Source of the DNA: DASSQJ01 sp963773655
Lineage (GTDB): Bacteria; Actinomycetota; Actinomycetes; Actinomycetales; Dermatophilaceae
NCBI GenBank assembly: GCA_963773655.1
Contig: CAVZBX010000003.1
Span: forward strand, 310,001-374,000
Direction: 5' to 3'
Length of the DNA: 64,000 bases
A model generated the notes under the pieces. The model had not been told where the DNA came from. It was given only the letters and a program-made list of their open reading frames with translations, and made no database searches. Numbering within the stretch: position 1 is the stretch's first letter; each line of letters begins with the position of its first letter. The translations under genes were made by a program, and so were the position numbers. Below, one piece after another: positions 8,580 through 17,760 of the stretch.

Positions 8580-9854
8580 CCACCCCCGAACCCCCGGTGA
8601 CGACCCCGTCGACCGACGCCGCGACGCCCGTCCCCGCGGACCTCCAGGACGAACGGCTCATCGCCTCCGCGGGGGTCGGCGGGTGGCTCGCGTCGACCTG
8701 GGAGCGGATCAAGTCCGGCGACCTCGGCTCGCTACCCGTCGTCGTCGGGCTGGTCCTCATCTGGGGGGTGTTCTACGCCCTGAACCCGGCGTTCCTCTCC
8801 AGCCGCAACCTGGTGAACCTCACCACCGCAGATGGTGCCGATCGGCACCCTGGCGCTCGGCGTCGTGCTCGTGCTCCTCCTCGGCGAGATCGACCTGTCG
8901 ATCGGCTCGATGTCCGGGCTCTCCGGTGCGGTGCTCACGGTCCTCTTCGTCAACCAGGGCATGAACATCTGGGTCGCCGTCGCCGTCGCCCTCGTGACCG
9001 GCGTCGCGGTCGGGCTGCTCTACGGCCTGATCTTCAACCGCTTCGGTGTGCCGAGCTTCGTCATCAGCCTCGCCGGCCTGCTCGCCCTCCTCGGGCTCCA
9101 GCTGCGCGTGCTCGGCAGCGAGGGGACGATCAACATCCCGTTCGAGTCCTCGCTGGTGCAGTTCGCCTCCCAGAAGTTCTTCGTCGACTGGTTCTCCTAC
9201 GTCATCGCCGTCGGCGTGCCGCTCCTCTACCTCCTCGTCCGGATCGTCACCGACCGGCGCCGGACGGCGGCCGGGCTGTCGGCGCCACCCGTGGCCGCGG
9301 TCGCCATCCGCTCCGGGCTGCTCGCGCTGCTCCTCGTCATCGCGGTGTACGTCCTCAACCGCGACCGCGGCCTGTCCTACATGGTCGCGCTCTTCCTCCT
9401 GCTCGTCGTCGTCATGGACCTCGTCATCCGACGCACGACCTGGGGCCGCTCGGTGCTCGCCATCGGTGGCAACGTCGAGGCCGCCCGGCGGGCCGGGATC
9501 AACGTCAAGCGGGTCTACCTCACCGTCTTCATGCTGTGCTCGACCTTCGCCGCCCTCGGTGGCATCTTCGCCGCGGCCCGGCTGGCCTCGGCCAACCAGA
9601 GCAGTGGTGGCGCGGACACCAACCTCAACGCGATCGCGGCGGCCGTCATCGGCGGCACCTCGCTCTTCGGCGGGCGCGGCTCGGCGTACTCGGCGCTGCT
9701 CGGCATCCTCGTCATCTACTCGATCAGCAACGGCCTGGCCCTGCTCTCGGTCTCGGCCGACGTCCGGTACGTCGTCACCGGCGCGGTGCTCCTGCTCGCC
9801 GTCATCATCGACTCGCTCAGCCGGCGCAGCAGGGCTGCACACGGACGCGCGTGA
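8576..9854 (+). pseudogene. sugar ABC transporter permease (XylH-like), frame broken near 8825
   Basis: Together two frames encode a ~425-residue membrane permease of the ribose/xylose family. The first (GTG 8576 to about 8825) carries a cytoplasmic N-terminus and TM1, ending at SSRNLVNLTT. The second continues from 8829 with QMVPIGTLALG and the family motif GEIDLSIGSMSGL, several more TM helices, and FGGRGSAYSALLG near the end. The join needs one extra base removed or two added around 8820-8830. Both halves are otherwise well conserved with normal codon use. A sequencing error is therefore as likely as a true mutation. If real, the importer would be defective unless the ATG at 8832 rescues a protein lacking TM1. 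Confidence 0.8.
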
Positions 9855-9901
9855 CGGGGGCGCACCCGTCGCCGCAGGGCCACCCCGCGTAGCATCGCGG
9901 G

Positions 9902-10798
9902 GTGGCCCTGTCCGACCTCTCGCGCTGCTCCGCAGCGGCTCGCCACCGTGGCGACCCGCTCGCCGGCAGTGCCCCCGTCGCCTCCCGATGGCTGCTCGTC
10001 GAGCACCAGGGGCCGTGGGCCCGGATCGCGCTCGACACCCCGCCGCTGCTCGGCCGCACCGGCAAGGAGGTGGAGGAGCTGTGCGCCTCCTTCGGGGGCA
10101 AGGCGCTTCTCATCCGGCGCCCGCAGCGGCGCGGGCCGGAGGGTGACGCACGCTCCTGGTTCGCCGTCGACACGGTCCGTGGCACCTGGGTTCGCGGGAG
10201 CTGGCGCACCTCCGGTGACCTGGTCGACGCGGCGCACGCGCTCGGCACCGAGCTGAGCAGCAGCGACGTCGACGCCGACCCGATGCTCCTCGTGTGCACG
10301 CAGGGGACTCGCGACGCGTGCTGTGCCGTGCGCGGCCGCCCGATCGTGGCCCAGCTCGCCAAGGAGTGGCCCGAGGAGACGTGGGAGTGCACCCACCTCG
10401 GCGGCCACCGCTTCGCCGGCACCCTGCTCCACCTGCCGAGCGGGGCCTGCCTCGGCTACCTGGACCCCGGGTCGGCCGCGGACGTCGTGCGCGAGCTCAC
10501 CGACGGCAAGGTGCGGGCCGGCAACCTGCGCGGGGTCACCCGCTGGGAGCCGGCTGTCCAGGCCGCGCTCGCGGCGGTGCTCGGCGAGCACGGCCCGGCG
10601 GACCTCGACGACGCCCTGCCCGGCCGGGTCGACGCCGGCGACGGGCGCACCACGGTGGAGGTCTTCGGCGGTGGGCCGGTGCCCCCACGGGTCGTCGTCG
10701 ACGTCGTCGAGGAGGCGCTGCCCGACGCGCCGCTCAGCTGCGGCGGCGCCCCCAAGCCGCACCGGGCCTGGCGGACGACGCTGCACGCGCCGTCCTGA
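9902..10798 (+). CDS. sucrase/ferredoxin-like family protein
   Basis: A 298-residue protein of the sucrase/ferredoxin-like family, which has a thioredoxin-like [2Fe-2S] ferredoxin fold. Visible marks are SRCSAAA near the N-terminus, LLVCTQGTRDACCAVRGRP (residues ~123-141) and the ECTHLGGHRFAGTLLHLPSG block, which hold the likely cluster-binding Cys and His residues. The role in bacteria is not established; electron transfer is the reasonable expectation. GTG 9902 is supported by the leaderless -10 TAGCAT (9890-9895) six bases before it. The gene is monocistronic and ends before a strong palindrome. Confidence 0.85.
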   Translation: MALSDLSRCSAAARHRGDPLAGSAPVASRWLLVEHQGPWARIALDTPPLLGRTGKEVEELCASFGGKALLIRRPQRRGPEGDARSWFAVDTVRGTWVRGSWRTSGDLVDAAHALGTELSSSDVDADPMLLVCTQGTRDACCAVRGRPIVAQLAKEWPEETWECTHLGGHRFAGTLLHLPSGACLGYLDPGSAADVVRELTDGKVRAGNLRGVTRWEPAVQAALAAVLGEHGPADLDDALPGRVDAGDGRTTVEVFGGGPVPPRVVVDVVEEALPDAPLSCGGAPKPHRAWRTTLHAPS

Positions 10799-10848
10799 CC
10801 GGTTCGGTGGCGGCTGCGCGGCCTGGACCGGCCTGCGAGGAGCCCGCC

Positions 10849-10876
10849 GCCGGGCGGTCGGCGCCGACCGCCCGGC
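10849..10876. terminator. 28-base perfect palindrome between convergent genes
   Basis: The left arm GCCGGGCGGTCGGC (10849-10862) is followed at once by its exact reverse complement (10863-10876). It lies between the stops of the ferredoxin-like gene and the DUF4082/PxKF gene, which converge here. It has no U-tract, as is common in high-GC actinobacteria. A bidirectional terminator is the simplest reading. Confidence 0.6.
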
Positions 10877-10882
10877 ACGAGC

Positions 10883-11863
10883 TCACCTCTTGAACTGCAC
10901 CGTGAAGGTGTGGGACATGCCGTCGTCGAGGCCCAGCTCGAAGCGGTAGCAGCTGCCGACCATCGACTTGCTGGTCTTCCAGACGTACGTGTACTGGCCG
11001 GTGGCCGGGTCGTAGGCGAGCCCGCTGCTGGCGGCACTCGAGAGCGTGTTCTCGATCGCGTCGGTCGGCTCCGAGGACTCGCACTGGATGCGCGTGGCCC
11101 TGGGGTAGCCGTCGCGGAGGATGCCGAGACCCATGTCTCCACCGAGGCCGAACTTGACCGGGATCGCGCTCCCCGCCTTGGCGATGTTGGTCGTCTCGAT
11201 GTCGACCGGTTGGCGGAAGCCGGAGAACTCGTACGACGACCACAGCGGGGTCACCCAGTAGTTGCTGTCGTTCGACGTGTTGGTGGGGAACAGGTTGCAC
11301 GGCTCGCCGACGTAGCAGTACACGCCGTTGCCGTCGGCCTCGGCCGACTGCAGCGCGGTGATCGGGCCGACGGTCCGGGACTGGTCCGAGAAGTAGTACC
11401 ACTCGAACGCATAGTCACCGGAGGGGGCGTTGTACGAGGCGATGTACGTCTGTCCCGCCTCGATCCGGACCGGCGAGGCGAAGAGGAGGTCCTGCCAACC
11501 CGGGCCCGAGTAGGAGGGGAACGCGCCGTCCGCGAGCTTCTCCCCGCCCGCCGTCCACAGCGAACCGGTGACCGAGCCCGCGTCCACCCGGTACACGCGG
11601 ACACCGGTGATCAGCACCGCCCGCGAGCTGGTGAACTTCACTCCGAGCTCCACGCCCCCACCGACGTCGTCGATCGCGCAGAAGCCGTCGGCCGTGACCG
11701 TGCGCGAGGGGTCCGCGGCCCCGCAGTCCGCGGTCGTCGTCGCGGTGCCGGTGGACGAGGCGGTCCACAGGCCCTCGTAGCCCGGCTCCCCCGACGCCAC
11801 CGTCGGGAACGCCACCGATGCGGCCAGCGCCACGGCGGCCGCCAACACCACCTTCAGTCTCAT
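10883..11863 (-). CDS. secreted DUF4082 and PxKF domain protein
   Basis: A 326-residue exported protein. Residues 1-36 form a signal peptide (MRLKVVLAAAVALAASVAF, cleavage near ASG-EP). A DUF4082 beta-sandwich follows (~residues 40-200: VELGVKFTSSRAVLITGVRVYR, QTYIASYNAPSGDYAF), a domain usually found in extracellular carbohydrate-active or surface proteins. A PxKF-type domain ends the protein (~230-326: AIPVKFGLGGDMG ... YTYVWKTSKSM ... CYRFELGLDDGMSHTFTVQFK). No catalytic domain is seen, so a binding or adhesion role is likely. The ATG at 11863 starts the signal peptide; an upstream in-frame ATG at 11896 would spoil it. Confidence 0.8.
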   Translation of the reverse strand: MRLKVVLAAAVALAASVAFPTVASGEPGYEGLWTASSTGTATTTADCGAADPSRTVTADGFCAIDDVGGGVELGVKFTSSRAVLITGVRVYRVDAGSVTGSLWTAGGEKLADGAFPSYSGPGWQDLLFASPVRIEAGQTYIASYNAPSGDYAFEWYYFSDQSRTVGPITALQSAEADGNGVYCYVGEPCNLFPTNTSNDSNYWVTPLWSSYEFSGFRQPVDIETTNIAKAGSAIPVKFGLGGDMGLGILRDGYPRATRIQCESSEPTDAIENTLSSAASSGLAYDPATGQYTYVWKTSKSMVGSCYRFELGLDDGMSHTFTVQFKR

Positions 11864-12000
11864 GACTGCTCCAATCGCCGGGCAGGCCGCGGACACCCCT
11901 GCGACGCCCGATGCTGCTCGGCGTCGCCGACGTTACCGAGCGGGTACCGGCGACGCGAACCGGTCGGCGCAAGACCACCCGATCGGACTACGTGCACGGC

Positions 12001-14181
12001 TCAGGGCCGCGATGCCGGCGGCTGCTCGCTCGGGGAGGGGCTGGACGTGACCCCGACGGCGGCCGGTGCCGGGCCCGCGGCCTCCACGGTCGTGGTCCGC
12101 AGCGGGTCGTCCGGGCTGCAGGTGCGGTTGGGGTCCGGCTCGCGGGTGTCGATGCGGGCCCCGTTGACGATGGACACGTCGTCGTAGGTGGGGCGGCCCT
12201 CGATGACGTCGTTGAGGCGGTAGCGGGTGAGCGAGGACAGCCGGCAGTCCGTCCCGAAGGTCAGCACGTCGAAGGTCGACGGCTGCCCGACGAGCTCCTC
12301 GCCCGGGCCGCTGTCGACGTAGTGGCTGAAGGGGCCGCCGCCGGTGAAGGTACCGGTCTGGATCCGGTTGCCCTCGAGGTCTCGGGTGTGCATGTGCCCG
12401 TTGAGCCGCACCCCCGCCTCGACCTCGTCGAGCGCCCACGGCTCGTGGCTCGCGACGACGTCGGGGACGGCCCGGTCGGCGAACGCGGCCTGGAAGGCCT
12501 CGCGTGCCGGCACCTGGGCCTCGTGGGTGCCGGTGCCCGAGTCGCCGAACCACCTGGGGTCGTTGAACCCGGCGATGGTGACCCCGCCGATCGCCACCTC
12601 GGTGTACCCCGCCCCGGGCGGCTCCAGCAGGACCACGTTCGGCACCTCCGCCATCCGGGTGAGCAGCGCGGTGTCGGTGGGGCTCGTGGCGTCGTGGTTG
12701 CCGCGGACGAAGAGGTACGGCACACCGAGGGACTCGATCCCGGTGAACATGCCCGCCGCCTCGGCCTCGCCGACCGTGCCGAAGGTGACGAAGTCACCGG
12801 TGTCGATGACGGCGTCGATGCTGTCCTCCTCGACGATGGTGCGCATCAGGGCGTACTGGTTGGCGCCGTGGAGGTCGCTGACGAAGAGCAGCCGCAGCGC
12901 CGGGTCGACCTCCAGCGACCCGGCGGCGTACTGCTGCTGCAGGGCGGTCGAGAGGGCCAGCAGGTTGCGCAGGTAGGGAGCGACCTGCGCGGCCCGGGTC
13001 TCGACGTCGGTGAGCAGGCCGGCGTTGCGCTGGAGGGTGCCGAGCACCTCGGTGGCGGTGAAGCTGCCCTGCCGGCTCGGCTGGTACGTCGTCCAGATGG
13101 CCGCGGTCGTGCCGAGGGTCGCGACGAGCCACGCGACGGCGCCCGAGGCGACGAGCGCCCGTGGCGGGAACGCCCGGCGAGCGGCGCTCCAGCCGCCGAC
13201 GAGGACCAGGACGACGAGCAGCGCGCCGAGGGCGAACCGGCCGACGACCTGGATGCCGGCGTCACGGATCGCCTCGGCGAGCTCCTCCGGACCGGGGCGG
13301 AGGGTGGAGAGGGAGATGCCCGGCCGCGAGAGCACGTCGGCGATGTCGGCGCGCACCTGGGGCACGCTGTCGATGCCGGGCGCGATCCCGGAGAAGGAGA
13401 CCACGGCGTCGCCGAAGGTGGTGCTGGCGACGAGCTCGCCGGCGCGCGCCGGTGACGGGTCCAGGGCCACCGTGGCCTGGTAGTGGCGGGTCTGTGCGGT
13501 GACCGGAGCCATCTGCGTCGCCGCGATGCCGGCCGCGGCGCACACCGCGGTGAGGACCACGGTGCCGAGCACGTGGCGAACCCGGCGCGACCCGACCCGG
13601 TGGCCCGCCGACCACCACACCCCCATGGCCGTGGCAAGCGGCCACAGCACCGTCATCGCGGCGACGACCCGCTCGTGGCGGCCGAACGAGTCGCTCCCGA
13701 AGCCGACGGCGAGGGAGGCGACCGCGGCGAGGAGCACGGTGCCCGCCGGCCAGGAGACCGAGCGGGCCAGTACGGGTGGACCGTCGTCCCGCGCCGCGAG
13801 GAGCGGCCACAGCGCGAGGAGGACGAAGGACAGGGCGGCCACCACGAGGTGTGCGGTCGAGGACTCCCCCCGGGTGGGCAGCGGCACGGCGGCGACCGCC
13901 AGCGTGGCCACGCCCCCGGCCGCCAGGGTCGCCCGCCCGGCGGGGCGGGCGGCGCCGAGGAAGGCGCCGGTGAGGACGTGTCCGACGCCGGTGATGACGA
14001 GCGCGGCCGTCATCAGCCACCGGTGCGGGGTGCCGGTGGCGGCGAGGGCGCTCACGGACTCCGTGCTCGCGTCGAAGCCCGGCACCACCTCGGCCGCCCA
14101 GGTCCAGCCGCCGATGAGCGCGACCGCGGCGGCGGCCGAGCTGAGGACGGCGGCGCGGGGCCAGCCGCGCGGGTCGGGCAT
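12001..14181 (-). CDS. DUF998 membrane domain fused to calcineurin-like metallophosphoesterase
   Basis: A 726-residue membrane phosphoesterase with two parts. Residues ~1-200 resemble DUF998, a six-helix membrane domain (FDASTESVSALAATG, HRWLMTAALVITGVGH). More TM segments follow at ~210 and ~310-360. The C-terminal metallophosphoesterase domain carries FVSDLHG (~433), DTGDFV, RGNHD (~495), ASHEPW and NGHMHTR (~595), which supply the two-metal site. The tail is Pro/Ser-rich. By topology the catalytic domain should lie at one membrane face, but the side is not certain. TAGGGT ends 6 bases before the ATG (leaderless). The gene is divergent from the HAD phosphatase. The substrate is unknown: a nucleotide, lipid phosphate or phosphoprotein are all possible. 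Confidence 0.82.
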   Translation of the reverse strand: MPDPRGWPRAAVLSSAAAAVALIGGWTWAAEVVPGFDASTESVSALAATGTPHRWLMTAALVITGVGHVLTGAFLGAARPAGRATLAAGGVATLAVAAVPLPTRGESSTAHLVVAALSFVLLALWPLLAARDDGPPVLARSVSWPAGTVLLAAVASLAVGFGSDSFGRHERVVAAMTVLWPLATAMGVWWSAGHRVGSRRVRHVLGTVVLTAVCAAAGIAATQMAPVTAQTRHYQATVALDPSPARAGELVASTTFGDAVVSFSGIAPGIDSVPQVRADIADVLSRPGISLSTLRPGPEELAEAIRDAGIQVVGRFALGALLVVLVLVGGWSAARRAFPPRALVASGAVAWLVATLGTTAAIWTTYQPSRQGSFTATEVLGTLQRNAGLLTDVETRAAQVAPYLRNLLALSTALQQQYAAGSLEVDPALRLLFVSDLHGANQYALMRTIVEEDSIDAVIDTGDFVTFGTVGEAEAAGMFTGIESLGVPYLFVRGNHDATSPTDTALLTRMAEVPNVVLLEPPGAGYTEVAIGGVTIAGFNDPRWFGDSGTGTHEAQVPAREAFQAAFADRAVPDVVASHEPWALDEVEAGVRLNGHMHTRDLEGNRIQTGTFTGGGPFSHYVDSGPGEELVGQPSTFDVLTFGTDCRLSSLTRYRLNDVIEGRPTYDDVSIVNGARIDTREPDPNRTCSPDDPLRTTTVEAAGPAPAAVGVTSSPSPSEQPPASRP

Positions 14182-14233
14182 GGCCTCACCCTAGGTCGGC
14201 CCGCTGGACGCCCGGGTGCATAGGGTGAACCGC
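14182..14233. promoter_or_regulatory. compact divergent leaderless promoter region
   Basis: This 52-base gap separates two diverging start codons. Reading left, TAGGGT lies 6 bases before the metallophosphoesterase ATG. Reading right, TAGGGT (14221-14226) lies 7 bases before the HAD ATG. Both genes therefore appear to be transcribed without a 5' leader from back-to-back promoters. The boxes are seen; the start sites are inferred. Confidence 0.5.
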
Positions 14234-14911
14234 ATGTCGACCGCCCCCGCCGCACTGGCGGCGCCGTTCCGCGGGGTGCTCCTCGACCTCGACGGCACGC
14301 TCATCGACTCGATCCCCTCCGTCGTGCGGTCGTGGGTGCGGTGGTGCGAGGAGTACGGCATCGACCCGGAGCGGCTGCGCGGCTCCCACGGAGTGACGGC
14401 GAGCCACCTCATCGGGCGGCTGCTGCCGGAGGAGCAGCGGGGGCCCGCGCACGACCGGATCGTCGAGCTCGAGGTGGCCGACGCCGAGGGGATCGAGCTG
14501 CTCCCCGGCGCCGCCGACCTGCTCCGGCTGCTGCGCGACGCCGAGGTGCCGACCGCCGTCGTCACCTCGTGCAGTGCGCCGCTGGCGCGGGCACGGCTGG
14601 CCGCCACCGGCCTGCCCCGGCCCGACGCCGTGGTCACCGCCTCCGACGTGCCGCGGGGCAAGCCGTGGCCCGACCCGTGGCTCCTCGGGGCCGAGCGGAT
14701 CGACGTCCCGCCGGGGGACTGCCTCGTCGTCGAGGACGCCGTCGCCGGGCTCCGGGCGGCGCGGGCGGCCGGCTGCCGCGGTCTCACGGCGGTGACGACC
14801 ACGACGCCACCCGCGGAGCTGGCGGAGCTGGCCCACCTCGTCGTCGCGGACGTGGCGGGCCTTCCGGTGGAGGCGTCGCGGGGGCTCCTCCGGGTGGTCG
14901 CCGGGGCCTAG
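14234..14911 (+). CDS. HAD-superfamily sugar-phosphatase-like hydrolase
   Basis: A 225-residue HAD phosphatase with a small cap domain. Motif I is LLDLDGTLIDS (~residues 16-26) with the nucleophile and acid/base Asp. Motif II is VVTSCS, motif III is the Lys of RGKPWPDPW, and motif IV is CLVVEDAVAG. The GKPxPxPW and VVEDAxAG pattern is typical of the beta-phosphoglucomutase/sugar-phosphatase group. It probably dephosphorylates a small sugar phosphate in the cytoplasm. ATG 14234 has the leaderless box TAGGGT 7 bases upstream. It ends 10 bases before the FAD dehydrogenase gene, which has its own -10 box inside this 3' end. Confidence 0.85.
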   Translation: MSTAPAALAAPFRGVLLDLDGTLIDSIPSVVRSWVRWCEEYGIDPERLRGSHGVTASHLIGRLLPEEQRGPAHDRIVELEVADAEGIELLPGAADLLRLLRDAEVPTAVVTSCSAPLARARLAATGLPRPDAVVTASDVPRGKPWPDPWLLGAERIDVPPGDCLVVEDAVAGLRAARAAGCRGLTAVTTTTPPAELAELAHLVVADVAGLPVEASRGLLRVVAGA

Positions 14912-14921
14912 GCTCCCGTCC

Positions 14922-16595
14922 ATGGATGCCGACGTCGTCGTCGTGGGGGCCGGGCTCGCCGGCCTCGTCGCCACGTGCGAGCTCGCCGGGGCTGGTCACA
15001 GCGTCGTCCTGCTCGACCAGGAGGGCGAGGCCAACCTCGGTGGCCAGGCCTGGTGGAGCTTCGGGGGGCTCTTCCTCGTCGACACGCCGGAGCAACGTCG
15101 GCTGGGGATCAGGGACTCGGTCGAGCTCGCCTGGCAGGACTGGGAGGGGACCGCCGGCTGGGACCGGCTCACCGCCGCCGACGGTGGCCCGGGGCCGGAC
15201 CACTGGGGGCGGGAGTGGGCGCGGGCCTACGTCGACTGGGCGGCCGGCGAGAAACGACCCTGGCTGCGCTCCCTCGGTCTCTCGTTCTTCCCCCAGGTCG
15301 GATGGGCCGAGCGTGGCGACGGCACGAGCGGCGGGCACGGCAACTCGGTGCCCCGCTTCCACGTCCCCTGGGGCACGGGGACCGGCGTCGTGGCCCCGTT
15401 CGAGCAGCGGATCCGCGAGCACATCGCCGCCGGGCGGGTCATCTACCGGCCGCGCCACCGGGTCGACGCGCTCGTCCGCACCGGTTCCTCGGTCACGGGG
15501 GCGCGCGGCGCGGTCCTCGCCCCCGACGATGCGCCCCGCGGGGTGGCGTCGAACCGCGAGGTGGTCGGCGACTTCGAGTACGGCGCCCGGGCCGTGGTGG
15601 TCACCTCCGGTGGGATCGGGGGCGACCACGACCTCGTGCGGGCGAGCTGGCCCGAGCGGCTCGGCACCCCGCCCGCCGAGATGCTCACCGGCGTCCCCGC
15701 GTACGTCGACGGTCGGATGCTCGCCATCACCGAGGAGGCGGGCGGCGTCGTCGTCAACCGCGACCGGATGTGGCACTACGTCGAGGGCGTGCAGAACTTC
15801 GCCCCCGTGTGGCCGAACCACGGCATCCGGATCCTTCCCGGCCCCACCTCGATGTGGTTCGACGCCCGCGGCGACCGGCTACCGGCCCCCAACTTCCCCG
15901 GATTCGACACGCTCCGGACGCTCGAGCACCTGCGCCGAACCGGTGTCGACCACTCGTGGTTCGTCTCGAACCTCTCGGTCGTGGGGAAGGAGTTCCGGCT
16001 CTCCGGCTCGGAGCAGAACCTCGACCTCACCGAGCGTCGCTACTCGGTCATCCTGCGGTCGCCGGTCACGAGGGTGACCGAAGCGGTACGGGCGTTCGTC
16101 GACCGGGGCGAGGACTGGGTCACCGCCGAGACCCTCCCCGAGCTCGTCGAGAAGATGAACGCCCTGACCCCCGGGACGCCCCTCGACGCCGCCCACGTGG
16201 AGCGCCAGGTCGTCGAGCGCGACCGGCAGGTCGACAACCCCGTGACGAAGGACGCGCAGGTCACCGCCATCCGACTGGCCCGGCGCTACCGGGGCGACCG
16301 GCTGACCAAGCGCGCCTACCCGGTCCACCGCCTGCTCGACCCCAAGCGCGGCCCGCTCGTCGCGGTGCGGCTGCGGGTGCTCTCCCGCAAGACCCTGGGC
16401 GGCCTGCACACCGACCTGCGCGGCCGTGTCCTCGGCCCGGACGGGTCACCGGTTCACGGGCTCTACGCCGCGGGCGAGGTGTCGGGCTTCGGGGGTGGCG
16501 GGATGCACGGCTACCGCTCGCTCGAGGGCACCTTCCTCGGGGGCTGCCTCTTCTCGGGCCGGACCGCCGGCCGCGCCGCCGCCGCCGACCTCTGA
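14922..16595 (+). CDS. FAD-binding dehydrogenase (fumarate reductase/ketosteroid dehydrogenase-like)
   Basis: A 557-residue flavoprotein. The N-terminus holds the dinucleotide fold VVVVGAGLAGLVATCELA with the downstream acidic residue VVLLDQEG. The C-terminus has the family end motif GLYAAGEVSGFGGGGMHGYRS, which closes the FAD site. The fold is that of the FAD_binding_2 group (fumarate reductase, 3-ketosteroid 1-dehydrogenase). This sequence best fits the soluble 'FAD-binding dehydrogenase' subgroup, whose substrate is not known. TAGGCT (14909-14914) lies 7 bases before the ATG, so it is probably leaderless. No steroid genes are nearby, so a steroid substrate is not supported. Confidence 0.85.
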   Translation: MDADVVVVGAGLAGLVATCELAGAGHSVVLLDQEGEANLGGQAWWSFGGLFLVDTPEQRRLGIRDSVELAWQDWEGTAGWDRLTAADGGPGPDHWGREWARAYVDWAAGEKRPWLRSLGLSFFPQVGWAERGDGTSGGHGNSVPRFHVPWGTGTGVVAPFEQRIREHIAAGRVIYRPRHRVDALVRTGSSVTGARGAVLAPDDAPRGVASNREVVGDFEYGARAVVVTSGGIGGDHDLVRASWPERLGTPPAEMLTGVPAYVDGRMLAITEEAGGVVVNRDRMWHYVEGVQNFAPVWPNHGIRILPGPTSMWFDARGDRLPAPNFPGFDTLRTLEHLRRTGVDHSWFVSNLSVVGKEFRLSGSEQNLDLTERRYSVILRSPVTRVTEAVRAFVDRGEDWVTAETLPELVEKMNALTPGTPLDAAHVERQVVERDRQVDNPVTKDAQVTAIRLARRYRGDRLTKRAYPVHRLLDPKRGPLVAVRLRVLSRKTLGGLHTDLRGRVLGPDGSPVHGLYAAGEVSGFGGGGMHGYRSLEGTFLGGCLFSGRTAGRAAAADL

Positions 16596-16725
16596 CCGCG
16601 GACGGCTCGCGCGGTGGTCGTCGAGGTCGCCCGACATGCCGAGGGGACGGCGCCGCGACCGGCAGGTCGTGCAACCTCGTCCACTGCCGGCTGCGCGGCG
16701 GAGCCGCCCGGCTAGGGTCACCGCT

Positions 16726-17760
16726 GTGAGCGAGCAGCACCTGTGGATCCGCGCCGAGGCCCGACCCACCGAGCAGCGGGCGCCGCTCGTGCCGGTCGAC
16801 GCCGGGGGGCTGGTGGACCGCGGGTGGACGGTGACCGTCGAGGAGTCGCCCAGCCGCGTGTTCCCGGTGGCCGACTACGCGGCGCTGGGCTGCGAGGTGG
16901 CCGACCCCGGCTCGTGGCGAGACGCGCCCGCCGACGCCGTCGTCCTCGGCATCAAGGAGCTGCCCGATCAGCCGCTCCCCCTGCGCCACACCCACGTCTA
17001 CTTCGCCCACGCCTTCAAGGGGCAGGTGGGTGCTGGGGAGCTGCTGGACCGCTTCGCCGAGGGCGGTGGCGAGCTGCTCGACGTCGAGTACCTGACGGTG
17101 GACGGCCGCCGGGTCGTCGCGTTCGGCTACTGGGCGGGCTACGTGGGCGCCGGCCTCGGCGTCCGGTCCGCCCGGGGTGACCTCGGCGGGCCGGTGGCCC
17201 CGGGAACGCGCCCTCACTTCGACGCGGCCCTGGCCGGTCCCCAGCCGCCGCCGCTGCGGGCCCTCGTCGTCGGGGCGCACGGCCGGAGCGGCCGGGGCGC
17301 GGTGGCGGCCCTCGAGGTGGCCGGCGCCGAGGTGACCTGCTGGGACGCCGAGGACACCGTGGACCTCGACCGCGACGCGCTGCTCGGCCACGACCTGCTC
17401 GTCAACTGCGTCGCCTCCACCGCGCCGGGCGAGCCGTTCGTGCGCCGCGACGACCTCGACGCCGCCGGCCGTCGCCTCGCGACCGTCGCGGACGTCACCT
17501 GCGACGTCACCAGCGACCACAACCGGGTGCCGGTGAACACGGCGGTCACCACGTGGGCGGAACCGGTGCGGGTCCTGACCGGGACGGCGGGCCCACTCGG
17601 TGTCATCGCGATCGACAACCTCCCGAGCCTGCTGCCCCGCGAGGCCAGCCTCGACTTCTCCGCCCAGCTCGTCGGCGTGCTGCCCGACCTCCCGGGGCGC
17701 CGCGGCGCGTGGGCGGCCTCGCGCTCGGCCTTCGACACGGCCCTGGCGAGCCGGCGCTGA
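16726..17760 (+). CDS. saccharopine dehydrogenase (LYS1-type)
   Basis: A 344-residue enzyme resembling NAD+-dependent, L-lysine-forming saccharopine dehydrogenase (alanine dehydrogenase-like fold). Seen are RAEARPTEQRAPLVP at the N-terminus (substrate site), VLGIKELP, the HTHVYFAHAFKGQ block, and a Rossmann segment LRALVVGAHGRSGRGAV (~residues 175-190). It interconverts saccharopine with lysine and 2-oxoglutarate. The partner enzyme of the pathway is not visible here. GTG 16726 is supported by TAGGGT (16713-16718) 7 bases before it. The following MFS gene overlaps its end, implying co-transcription. Confidence 0.83.
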   Translation: MSEQHLWIRAEARPTEQRAPLVPVDAGGLVDRGWTVTVEESPSRVFPVADYAALGCEVADPGSWRDAPADAVVLGIKELPDQPLPLRHTHVYFAHAFKGQVGAGELLDRFAEGGGELLDVEYLTVDGRRVVAFGYWAGYVGAGLGVRSARGDLGGPVAPGTRPHFDAALAGPQPPPLRALVVGAHGRSGRGAVAALEVAGAEVTCWDAEDTVDLDRDALLGHDLLVNCVASTAPGEPFVRRDDLDAAGRRLATVADVTCDVTSDHNRVPVNTAVTTWAEPVRVLTGTAGPLGVIAIDNLPSLLPREASLDFSAQLVGVLPDLPGRRGAWAASRSAFDTALASRR

